In this document: positions 7,162-13,162 of the stretch, piece after piece | Layout of the letters: the number at the start of each line of letters is the position of its first letter | Position numbering within the stretch: the stretch's first letter is position 1 | Assembly (NCBI GenBank): GCA_945886995.1 | Contig: CAMCZJ010000070.1 | Coordinates: 1 to 13,162, forward strand | Direction of reading: 5' to 3' | Length of the DNA stretch: 13,162 nucleotides | DNA from: Asaia bogorensis | Lineage (GTDB): Bacteria; Pseudomonadota; Alphaproteobacteria; Acetobacterales; Acetobacteraceae | Made by a program: the position numbers and the translations under genes | The notes under the pieces: model-generated | Seen by the model: the letters and a program-made list of their open reading frames with translations, nothing else | Databases searched by the model: none | Told to the model about the DNA's origin: nothing

Positions 7162-8943
7162 ATGGCCGAAAGCGACCCGCCCCACTTCCGCATGCCCGAT
7201 CCGGCGATGGTCAGCCGCACCATGGCCGATGTGGCGGAACGTAGCCAACGCATTGTCGTGGATTTCCTGAAGCGCCAGGCGGATGACCCGGGTGAGGCAG
7301 ACCCGCTGCATATCGGCAATGCTTTCCTGGACATGACATCGCGCCTGATGGCCAATCCGGCGCGGCTGGTGCAGGCGCAGATCGGCTTTTGGCAGGATTA
7401 TCTCACGCTATGGCAGCATACCGCGCGCCGCATGATGGGTGAACCCGCGCCCGCCGTGATCGCAGAAGACCAGAAGGATAAGCGCTTCAAGGATGAAGCT
7501 TGGCGCGACAATGAAGTGTTTGACTTCATCCGGCAGAGTTACCTGCTTTCTGCGCGCTACATGCAGGGCCTGGTGCATGATGCCGAAGGCATGGATGATA
7601 AAACTGCGCAGAAGGTGGATTTTTACACCCGCCAATTCGTGGATGCGATGAGCCCCACGAATTTCGTCATGACCAACCCCGAAGTGCTGCGCCGCACGGC
7701 GGAAACAGGTGGTGAGAATCTGTTAAAAGGTCTGTCCAATCTATTGGCGGACCTTGAACGCGGGCAGGGCAATTTGCGTATCCGCATGACGGATGAGAGC
7801 AAGTTCAAGGTGGGCGAGAATATCGCCGTCACCCCCGGCAAGGTTGTATTTCAGAACGACCTTATGCAGCTGATCCAGTATACGCCCACCACTGAAAAAG
7901 TGCTGAAGCGCCCGCTGCTGATCCTGCCACCCTGGATCAATAAGTTCTATATTCTGGATCTGCGCCCGAAGAATTCCTTCATCCGCTGGGCGGTGGATCA
8001 GGGGCATACGGTCTTTATGGTCTCCTGGGTTAATCCGGATGAACGCCTCGCCGAGAAGGGCTTTGAGGATTACATGCTGGAAGGCCCCTATGCGGCGCTG
8101 GAAGCGATTGAAAAAGCCACCGGCGAGAAATCCGTGAATGCGATTGGCTATTGCCTGGGCGGCACGCTGCTTTCGGCCACACTCGCGCATATGGCAACCA
8201 AGCGCGATACGCGCATCAAATCCGCGACCTTCTTCACCACCATGGTTGATTTTGCTGAATCAGGTGAGCTTGGCGTCTTCATTGATGAAGAACAATTAAA
8301 TGCGCTGGAAGCGAAGATGCAAAAGCGCGGCTTTCTGGAAGGCCGTGAAATGGCAACCACCTTCAATATGCTGCGCGCCAATGACCTGATCTGGTCCTTT
8401 GTGGTGAACAACTATCTTCTCGGGCAGGACCCTTTCCCGTTTGACCTGCTCTATTGGAATGATGATTCAACGCGCATGCCGGCCAGGATGCATTCCTTCT
8501 ACCTCAGGCGCATGTATCAGCAGAATGATCTTATCAAGCCGGGCGGCGTTGAATTGCTGGGCGTCAAGCTGGATCTGCGCAAGATCAAGCTGCCGACTTA
8601 TATTCTTTCAACGCGGGAAGATCATATCGCGCCCTGGGCTTCTACCTATCGCGCGACGCAAACCTATACGGGCGATATCCGCTTCGTGCTGGCGGCATCC
8701 GGTCATATTGCCGGCGTGGTCAATCCGCCGGATGCCGGGAAATACAGCCATTGGGTGAATACGGATTTGCCGCCATTACCGGACGCTTGGTTAGCCGGCG
8801 CAACCGAATTGGCAGGCTCCTGGTGGCCGGATTGGCAGCGCTGGGTGACGGGGCAAGACACCGCGCAAGTGCCGGCACGGCAACCAAAAAATGCCATCGA
8901 AGATGCGCCCGGCAGCTATGTACGGGTGATGGCGCAGGATTAG
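7162..8943 (+). CDS. phaC: class I poly(3-hydroxyalkanoate) synthase
   Basis: A 593-residue alpha/beta-hydrolase-fold polymerase that joins (R)-3-hydroxyacyl-CoA units into PHA/PHB at the granule surface. The lipase-like box GYCLGG places the nucleophilic cysteine at C331. D487 in TREDHIAPW and H515 in AASGHIAGV complete the triad. The N-terminal PhaC_N-type domain spans roughly 70-240, with LPPWINKFYILDL and the WVNPDE element further on. Length and the cysteine box fit class I (PhaC alone, without PhaE or PhaR). The ATG at 7162 has aggaag at 7150-7155, spaced 6 nt. It is divergent from the lipoprotein. No phaA, phaB, phasin or phaR is within the window, so precursor supply must be encoded elsewhere. 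It ends at tandem palindromic repeats that separate it from the convergent kinase gene. Confidence 0.97.
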   Translation: MAESDPPHFRMPDPAMVSRTMADVAERSQRIVVDFLKRQADDPGEADPLHIGNAFLDMTSRLMANPARLVQAQIGFWQDYLTLWQHTARRMMGEPAPAVIAEDQKDKRFKDEAWRDNEVFDFIRQSYLLSARYMQGLVHDAEGMDDKTAQKVDFYTRQFVDAMSPTNFVMTNPEVLRRTAETGGENLLKGLSNLLADLERGQGNLRIRMTDESKFKVGENIAVTPGKVVFQNDLMQLIQYTPTTEKVLKRPLLILPPWINKFYILDLRPKNSFIRWAVDQGHTVFMVSWVNPDERLAEKGFEDYMLEGPYAALEAIEKATGEKSVNAIGYCLGGTLLSATLAHMATKRDTRIKSATFFTTMVDFAESGELGVFIDEEQLNALEAKMQKRGFLEGREMATTFNMLRANDLIWSFVVNNYLLGQDPFPFDLLYWNDDSTRMPARMHSFYLRRMYQQNDLIKPGGVELLGVKLDLRKIKLPTYILSTREDHIAPWASTYRATQTYTGDIRFVLAASGHIAGVVNPPDAGKYSHWVNTDLPPLPDAWLAGATELAGSWWPDWQRWVTGQDTAQVPARQPKNAIEDAPGSYVRVMAQD

Positions 8944-8944
8944 A

Positions 8945-9053
8945 GCATTTTCAAGCCAAGTGAAATCACTTGGCGACTCGGAAAATGCGACCAAAAAATC
9001 ATATATTTTCAAGCCAAGTGAAATCACTTGGCTCTCCGGAAAATGCGACCAAA
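8945..9053. repeat. two tandem copies of a 49-bp bipartite palindromic repeat
   Basis: Copy 1 (8947-8995) and copy 2 (9005-9053) are identical except for four adjacent bases (8975-8978 versus 9033-9036). Each has a perfect inner stem, gccaagtga/tcacttggc with a 2-nt loop (8955-8974 and 9013-9032). Each also has an outer pair, gcattttc/gaaaatgc in copy 1 (8945-8952 with 8981-8988) and attttc/gaaaat in copy 2, and both end in gcgaccaaa. It begins right after the phaC stop in a convergent intergenic region. Related gcattttc...gaaaatgc palindromes are, from memory, abundant between genes of alphaproteobacteria. A bidirectional terminator or mRNA-stabilising role is inferred. Confidence 0.85.
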
Positions 9054-9112
9054 CAAGGATTCAGTGCGTGTCTGGCGAAGGCATGTGAACGGTACGGCAT
9101 TTGAGCGCCGCT

Positions 9113-10660
9113 TTATTGCAATGGCAGCCGCAGAATAAAGCTGGCGCCACCGCCGGTGGTGTCTTCCAGTGTCAGGCTGCCACCATGCGCACGCACAAGC
9201 GCACGGCACAGTGCCAAGCCCACCCCAGTTCCCTTTTCCGGTGGCTTGGTGGTGAAGAAAGGCTCAAAGATACGCGCCCTCAATTCGGCGGGTACGCCTG
9301 GGCCATTATCAGACACCCGGATTGTCAGATCATTCTCCGCCATCGCCGCTGAGATGCTCAGGCACTTTGGCGCGGGCATATCGGTGGCTTCAAGCGCTTG
9401 GATCGCGTTGGACACAAGATTGGCGATAACATGCGCAATCTGGTCAGGATCACCATAGGGTTTCGGCAGATCAGGACTGATATCCTGTTGTACATCAAGC
9501 CAATTCGGCTGCCTATCCTGCCAAGCCAAATCTAGCCCCAGCCGAATGGTGGCGGGAATATCCAGGGGCTCATAACGCTGTTCGCGGCGCCGCGCGCTAC
9601 GCATCAGGCTTTGTACAATCCGCGCGCCGCGTTCTGCTGCATCGCGGATGGCTTCAATGCGTTGGGTCGCTTTCGCATCGGTAGATTCGCGCCCCATGAG
9701 TGTGGCTTGTGCAATAATGGCGGCCAAGGGATTGTTGATTTCATGCCCAAGGCCGGCCAGTAATGTGGCGTTGGTTTCCATTTGTGCCACACGCTGCAAG
9801 GCTTCCCGCTGCGCACGCTTGGCGCGATCCGCCTCATACTTGGCGGTGATATCCGTATGTGTCACCAGTAGTGATCCATCCGGCAGGCGGCGGCGGCGAG
9901 TACTCAGCCAGCGCCCGCGGATCTGGTGTATATCATGGGTCTCCTTCCTGACGCGCCGATGGGATTCCAACCGCGCGCGCACCTGATCCTCAATCAACTG
10001 CCCAGGTTTTTCATCGCTATAAAAGATGCCCCTTTCAAGCCGATTGCGAATAAATGCCTCCATGCCCGTGCCGGGCTTGCTGAAGGGTGGCGGGAAGCCC
10101 ATCAAGTCAAAGTAACCCTGATTGCACATCACAAGGCGCAATTCGGCATCAAACATCACCACAGCATCATCAATTTCATGCAGCAGCCCTTCCAATTGCT
10201 GGCCATGACGCTGCATTTTCTCCTTCTGGCGCTGCTCATCGGTTAAATCGCGCACCAGCACGAAATAGCCATCCAAACTGCCATTCGGGTGAAAAAGCGG
10301 GATGAAAATGCTTTCCACGTAACGGCAGCCTTGGCCCTTATAGTCGCGCCAGCCCTGGGTACGCGTCGTCTCCCCACGCCTTACCGCATCAACCTGTGGT
10401 CGGGTTTCGATTGAAGTGCGCCGCCCAAGCACCTGCGACACGCTGCGCCCAATGGTCTGTTCCGGGGTAAGGCCTGTAAAGGCGTAAAATTCCTTGTTAT
10501 TGTAGCGAAATCGTCTTTTGCCATCAAAGTAAGAAACCCGCGCCGGCATGGCATCCAGAATGGCGCGCATCACATCGGCGTCAGCAAAGGGGGGCAAGGC
10601 CGGCACCGAACCTCGCGCTTTGCTCTCAGGCTGGGTGCGTGCCATCTGGGTCGAAGACAT
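9113..10660 (-). CDS. double-PAS sensor histidine kinase
   Basis: A 515-residue kinase without membrane segments, so a cytosolic sensor. PAS domain 1 is at about 26-140 (AILDAMPARVSYFDGKRRF). PAS domain 2 is at about 160-280 (EIDDAVVMFDAELRLVMCN, ending in HTDITAKYE). Both are followed by coiled-coil-like linkers. The H-box LGHEINNPLAAI has the phosphoacceptor H306. The ATPase domain has an N-box (NLVSNAIQALE), G1 (DNGPGVP), F-box (FEPFFTTKP) and G2 (GTGVGLAL). The start at ATG 10660 is chosen because caggggggcagg lies just upstream and the more distal ORF would run through the regulator's coding sequence. It overlaps the response regulator's 3' end by 35 nt, indicating co-translation. The HEINNPL box is of the NtrB/FixL style, while the partner regulator is OmpR-like. 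The signal is unknown; PAS domains may bind heme, flavin or small ligands, but no diagnostic residue was identified. Confidence 0.93.
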   Translation of the reverse strand: MSSTQMARTQPESKARGSVPALPPFADADVMRAILDAMPARVSYFDGKRRFRYNNKEFYAFTGLTPEQTIGRSVSQVLGRRTSIETRPQVDAVRRGETTRTQGWRDYKGQGCRYVESIFIPLFHPNGSLDGYFVLVRDLTDEQRQKEKMQRHGQQLEGLLHEIDDAVVMFDAELRLVMCNQGYFDLMGFPPPFSKPGTGMEAFIRNRLERGIFYSDEKPGQLIEDQVRARLESHRRVRKETHDIHQIRGRWLSTRRRRLPDGSLLVTHTDITAKYEADRAKRAQREALQRVAQMETNATLLAGLGHEINNPLAAIIAQATLMGRESTDAKATQRIEAIRDAAERGARIVQSLMRSARRREQRYEPLDIPATIRLGLDLAWQDRQPNWLDVQQDISPDLPKPYGDPDQIAHVIANLVSNAIQALEATDMPAPKCLSISAAMAENDLTIRVSDNGPGVPAELRARIFEPFFTTKPPEKGTGVGLALCRALVRAHGGSLTLEDTTGGGASFILRLPLQ

Positions 10661-11342
10661 AGCCTGCCCCCCTGACGGTGCGGATGATTTTCGGGTCGGT
10701 GGGGTCTTTTTCGAGCTTTCGTCGGATGCGCGCGATCCGGACATCAATGGATCGATCAAAAGCTTCCTCCCCATGCGGGTGTGCCAGATCAAGCAGTTTT
10801 TCGCGTGTCAGCACACGGCCAGGCCGTGCGGCAAAGGCGGCCAGCAACTCATATTCACGCGGATGCAGGGCTAGCCTTGCCTGCCCCGGCCCGATCAGGC
10901 AGCGCGCTTCCAAATCCAGCGCCTTTTCACCCATATGCACCAGGGCGGGCTTGGCGGCTGGCTGCGGCGCCACATGGCGGCGGCGCAATACCGCACGGAT
11001 GCGCGCCAGCAATTCGCGCGGGTCGCAGGGCTTCGCCACATAATCATCGGCGCCAACTTCAAGCCCCGCCACACGGTCCACAACTTCAATGGCGCCTGTC
11101 AGCATGATGATGGCGGGATCGCCAAATTCTCCGCCGCGCAAGGCGCGCGCCAGGGAAAGCCCATCTTCGCCCGGCATGTTCAGATCAAGTACAACAAGAT
11201 CAGCGGGTTCTGCCCGCAGCGCCTGCCTGAGCGCCGCCCCATCGCCCACGGCCCGCACCTCAAGCCCATGCGCGCGCATGTACTCGGCCAGACATGCGCA
11301 AAGGCCTGCATCATCATCGGCGATGACAAGATCAGCGGTCAC
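10626..11342 (-). CDS. OmpR/PhoB-family response regulator
   Basis: A 238-residue transcription factor with an N-terminal receiver domain: acidic pocket D9-D11, phosphoacceptor D53 in VVLDLNMP, T82, K104 in the VAKP loop. The C-terminal winged-helix DNA-binding domain is about 140-230 (LHPREYELLAAFAARPGRVLTREKLL, SIDVRIARIRRKLEKDP, IRTVRGAGYVF). The kinase encoded next and overlapping by 35 nt is the likely partner. The start is GTG at 11342. It is the only usual start codon downstream of the in-frame stop at 11391-11393, and it leaves a complete receiver domain. No convincing Shine-Dalgarno sequence precedes it. Instead a short ORF with a good ribosome site ends 5 nt upstream, which could deliver ribosomes by re-initiation. 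Target genes are not evident, though the divergent SDR gene is a candidate. Confidence 0.94.
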   Translation of the reverse strand: MTADLVIADDDAGLCACLAEYMRAHGLEVRAVGDGAALRQALRAEPADLVVLDLNMPGEDGLSLARALRGGEFGDPAIIMLTGAIEVVDRVAGLEVGADDYVAKPCDPRELLARIRAVLRRRHVAPQPAAKPALVHMGEKALDLEARCLIGPGQARLALHPREYELLAAFAARPGRVLTREKLLDLAHPHGEEAFDRSIDVRIARIRRKLEKDPTDPKIIRTVRGAGYVFDPDGTHPA

Positions 11343-11347
11343 CGTGG

Positions 11348-11443
11348 CTATGCGCCGTGTGCGACGTGGAGAAACCGTTTCGATCCGGGTTCAGGATACC
11401 CGGGAAAACAGGCCGCCACCGCCTTTTGGCGAGATACGAACAT
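11348..11443 (-). CDS. 31-codon putative leader/coupling ORF upstream of the response regulator
   Basis: On the minus strand an ATG at 11443 is preceded by aaggaag with an 8-nt gap. It opens a 31-codon frame beginning MFVSRQKAVAACF and ending FLHVAHGA, with TAG at 11350-11348. The stop lies 5 nt before the regulator's GTG, in a different frame. The peptide has no recognisable domain, no signal peptide and no run of a single amino acid as in classical attenuators. It could be translated only to carry ribosomes to the poorly marked GTG start. It may also be a chance frame, since short frames are common in GC-rich DNA; the ribosome site and spacing are what support it. Confidence 0.4.
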   Translation of the reverse strand: MFVSRQKAVAACFPGYPEPGSKRFLHVAHGA

Positions 11444-11701
11444 AGGTCTCACTTCCTTCTGACGACGCCGTTTTGATCGGTTCAGAGTGGAAATTAATAA
11501 CCCTTTATTTCAGGATGGGCCGCGCCTGTCCACCCAAAACCCGGTTAAAGCCGGTTTCATCCGTTCACGAATCCGAGAGGCCGGACTTGGTTGACAGCCC
11601 CGCGCAGCAGACCCAGCCTTAAGGCTTGGCAGTACCCCGCTCACGGAAAACGCATTATGCGGCTGCAAAGGCCGTTCAGCAGATTATCGGAGGAAAATGT
11701 G
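11444..11701. other. divergent intergenic region between the two-component operon and the SDR gene
   Basis: Besides the possible minus-strand promoter, this region holds a near-palindrome at 11537-11557 (aaacccggtt-a-aagccggttt, 8 of 10 pairs), a perfect 12-bp palindrome agccttaaggct at 11615-11626, and a perfect TTGACA at 11591-11596. No good -10 hexamer lies 16-18 nt downstream of that TTGACA, so a plus-strand promoter is only suggested. The palindromes are possible operator sites for one of the flanking operons. I see no RNA gene or further protein gene here. Confidence 0.4.
11504..11532 (-). promoter_or_regulatory. possible promoter of the two-component operon
   Basis: On the minus strand TGGACA (11532-11527, 5/6 match to -35) and AATAAA (11509-11504, 4/6 match to -10) are spaced by 17 nt. 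A start site near 11497 would leave a leader of about 54 nt before the 31-codon ORF. The segment is markedly more A/T-rich than its surroundings. Confidence 0.33.
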
Positions 11702-12451
11702 ATGGCAGGCAGATTGGCAGGCAAGCTTTGTTTCGTGACCGCTGCGGGCCAGGGAATTGGGCGGGCCACCGCCCTTGCCATGGCCGCCGAAGGCGCGCGG
11801 GTGGTCGCGACAGACCGCGACCCGGCGCTGCTCGCCATGCTTGCCGCCCCAGGCATCACGACCGCGGCGCTGGATGTGCTGGATGATGAGGCCATTGCCG
11901 CCACCGCAAAGGCCGCCGGGCCAGTAGATATCCTGTTCAATTGCGCGGGCTATGTGCACCAGAACTCCATCCTGACCTGCACGGATCAGGAATGGGATTT
12001 CGGCTTCGCGCTGAATGTGCGCGCCATGTGGAAAGTGGCGCAGGCCTTCATTCCCGGCATGCTGGATCGGGGCCGGGGCAGCATTGTGAACATGTCTTCC
12101 GCCTGTTCCTCCATAAAGGGCGCGCCCAATCGCTTTTTGTATGGCACCACCAAGGCGGCTGTTGTGGGCCTCACGAAATCCATCGCGACTGAGTATGTCG
12201 GCCAGGGCATTCGTTGCAATTGCCTATGCCCCGGCACGGTTGATACACCTTCGCTTCACGACCGAATCGCCGCCAATGCCGCGGCCGCCGGTTCCGTGGA
12301 TGCGGCCCGCGCCGCCTTTGTGGCGCGCCAGGCCATGGGAAGGCTCGCCACCGCCGAGGAAATGGCCGCCTTGGTGATCTATCTGGCCTCTGAGGAGGCG
12401 GCTTTCGTCACCGGCCAGGCCCTTGTGATTGACGGCGGCTGGACATTGTAG
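11702..12451 (+). CDS. SDR-family dehydrogenase, DHRS6/BDH2 or 2-keto-3-deoxy-L-fuconate dehydrogenase-like
   Basis: A 249-residue classical short-chain dehydrogenase. The cofactor motif TAAGQGIG is at 13-20, D37 after strand 2 (VATD) favours NAD+ over NADP+, and NCAG is at 79-82. The catalytic set is N104, S132, Y146 and K150. The middle and C-terminal parts (YGTTKAAVVGLTKS, QGIRCNCLCPGTVDTPSL, VIDGGWTL) closely resemble human DHRS6/BDH2 as I remember it. That group also contains bacterial 2-keto-3-deoxy-L-fuconate dehydrogenases. With a fumarylacetoacetate-hydrolase-family gene two positions downstream, oxidation of a 2-keto-3-deoxy sugar acid is the preferred reading. 3-hydroxybutyrate or another hydroxy acid is the alternative. 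ATG 11702 has ggagg at 11689-11693; a GTG directly before it (11699) is also possible. The 37-residue upstream extension of the open frame lacks family similarity. Confidence 0.9.
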   Translation: MAGRLAGKLCFVTAAGQGIGRATALAMAAEGARVVATDRDPALLAMLAAPGITTAALDVLDDEAIAATAKAAGPVDILFNCAGYVHQNSILTCTDQEWDFGFALNVRAMWKVAQAFIPGMLDRGRGSIVNMSSACSSIKGAPNRFLYGTTKAAVVGLTKSIATEYVGQGIRCNCLCPGTVDTPSLHDRIAANAAAAGSVDAARAAFVARQAMGRLATAEEMAALVIYLASEEAAFVTGQALVIDGGWTL

Positions 12452-12495
12452 GAAGCCGTTTCCGCTTTACCCCCAACTCCCCCCAGGAGGATTAA

Positions 12496-12732
12496 ATGGC
12501 CAGTGAATTTGCCGTGCCGATGATGGGCGCGATGGGTGCCGTGATACTTGCCGGCATGAATGAGGATATGGCGATGCCCGCCTATATGATGCTGGGCTCC
12601 ATCGCCATGCTGATCGCGCTGCTGCTTGCCGCAGGCGCGGTGACCCTGCCGCTGAACAGCATCCAAGCGCTGGCCTTTGGCGGCATTGGCCTCGCGTTTT
12701 TCGGGCATGTGCGTGCCCGCCGTTCCAATTGA
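12496..12732 (+). CDS. small methionine-rich membrane protein, function unknown
   Basis: A 78-residue hydrophobic protein. The first stretch at about 6-20 (AVPMMGAMGAVILAG) is short. Clear membrane segments follow at about 29-51 (AYMMLGSIAMLIALLLAAGAVTL) and 55-71 (SIQALAFGGIGLAFFGH), then a basic cytoplasmic-type tail (VRARRSN). Ten of the first 38 residues are methionine. Translation is well supported by aggagg at 12485-12490, 5 nt before the ATG. It lies 44 nt after the SDR stop, and the next gene starts 11 nt after its own stop, so it is embedded in a catabolic operon. I do not recognise the family. It could be an accessory subunit of a transporter or simply a lineage-specific orphan. Confidence 0.75.
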   Translation: MASEFAVPMMGAMGAVILAGMNEDMAMPAYMMLGSIAMLIALLLAAGAVTLPLNSIQALAFGGIGLAFFGHVRARRSN

Positions 12733-12743
12733 GGGAGGCTTAG

Positions 12744-13162
12744 ATGAAGCTGCTGCGTTACGGCCCCGCGGGCCAAGAAAAACCCGGCATTCTTGATGCC
12801 GCCGGCGCCATTCGTGATCTATCCGGCGTTGTGCCCGATATCACCGGCGATGTGCTCTCCCCCGCCGCGCTGGCCAAGATTGCGGCGGTGGATGTGAATA
12901 GCCTGCCCAAGGTTGCCGGCTATCCGCGCCTTGGCTCGCCCGTCACCGGCATGAAGAACCTGATTTGCATTGGGCTGAACTATGCCGATCACGCGGCTGA
13001 AACCGGCGCGCCGATCCCGAAGGAACCGATTGTGTTCCTGAAATCGCTCAATGCGCTGCAAGGGCCGAATGATGACGTTGTCATTCCGCGCGGATCGGTG
13101 AAGACCGATTATGAGGTGGAGCTTTGCATCATCATCGGCACGCGCGCCAAATATGTCTCGGA
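12744..13162 (+). CDS. fumarylacetoacetate hydrolase-family protein (3' truncated by window end)
   Basis: The first 139 codons of a FAH-family hydrolase or isomerase. After an N-terminal lead domain (MKLLRYGPAGQEKPGILDA) comes the catalytic-domain entry ICIGLNYADHAAETG, then FLKSLNALQGPNDDVVIPRG and DYEVELCIIIG. E124 and E126 lie in the acidic metal-binding motif. The N-terminal domain and GLNYADHA motif match, from memory, the branch with 2,4-diketo-3-deoxy-L-fuconate and L-rhamnonate hydrolases, frequently annotated as ureidoglycolate lyase or 2-hydroxyhepta-2,4-diene-1,7-dioate isomerase. The predicted reaction, cleaving a diketo-deoxy acid into pyruvate and lactate, would directly follow that of the SDR in the same operon. 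The start is well marked by gggagg at 12733-12738 with a 5-nt gap. The third metal ligand lies beyond the window. Confidence 0.88.
   Translation, partial: MKLLRYGPAGQEKPGILDAAGAIRDLSGVVPDITGDVLSPAALAKIAAVDVNSLPKVAGYPRLGSPVTGMKNLICIGLNYADHAAETGAPIPKEPIVFLKSLNALQGPNDDVVIPRGSVKTDYEVELCIIIGTRAKYVS

Noticed and set aside
8945..9053. CRISPR-like array
   Set aside because: Only two repeat units separated by 9 bp, each a palindrome, with no spacers or cas genes.
10661..10792. 44-residue N-terminal extension of the histidine kinase
   Set aside because: It would overlap the response regulator much further and has no ribosome site advantage; a G-rich Shine-Dalgarno sequence lies before ATG 10660.
11625..11641. 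Sigma54-like promoter (ttggcagtaccccgct)
   Set aside because: The GG to GC spacing is one base short and the -12 element is poor.
11591..11701. 37-residue N-terminal extension of the SDR
   Set aside because: SDRs of this group begin a few residues before the first beta-strand, and ggagg at 11689-11693 marks the ATG at 11702.

Overview
The window (13,162 bp, GC-rich) looks like a chromosomal segment of an alphaproteobacterium, probably Rhodospirillales/Acetobacteraceae (Roseomonas-like). This is inferred from the protein families, GC-rich third codon positions, a class I PHA synthase, an alaC-hom pair and a bipartite palindromic intergenic repeat of a kind common in this class. No rRNA, tRNA, transposase, phage gene or CRISPR array was seen. 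Most genes are metabolic or regulatory and of recognisable families; the less explained parts are a small membrane protein, a proline/alanine-rich lipoprotein, intergenic repeats and a possible leader ORF.

Left part, + strand: the 3' end of a gamma-class carbonic anhydrase-like gene ends inside a 13-bp perfect inverted repeat that resembles a terminator. A possible promoter follows, then an AAE3/Pcs60-like acyl-CoA (oxalate-CoA?) ligase, a ketopantoate reductase-family gene that follows it almost without a gap, and a less GC-rich FkbM-type methyltransferase.

Middle, - strand (read right to left): a lipoprotein (7080-6511), an AlaC-type aminotransferase (6465-5245) and homoserine dehydrogenase (5248-3956). 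The last two overlap by 4 nt (ATGA). Divergent from the lipoprotein is a class I poly(3-hydroxyalkanoate) synthase (7162-8943). It is separated from the convergent two-component genes by two tandem 49-bp palindromic repeats.

Two-component block, - strand: an OmpR/PhoB-type response regulator (11342-10626) overlaps a soluble double-PAS histidine kinase (10660-9113). Upstream of the regulator lies a previously untracked 31-codon ORF (11443-11348) with a good ribosome binding site. It stops 5 nt before the regulator's GTG start, which has no ribosome site of its own. This suggests a leader peptide or translational coupling.

Right part, + strand: an SDR very like DHRS6/BDH2 and 2-keto-3-deoxy-L-fuconate dehydrogenase, a 78-residue methionine-rich membrane protein, and the start of a fumarylacetoacetate-hydrolase-family gene. 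The SDR and hydrolase would fit the last two steps of a non-phosphorylative deoxysugar-acid pathway (L-fuconate/L-rhamnonate type) yielding pyruvate and lactate. This is an inference from family resemblance and adjacency. I found no clear evidence for a wholly new system; the best leads are the leader ORF, the small membrane protein between the two catabolic genes, and the two intergenic repeat structures.
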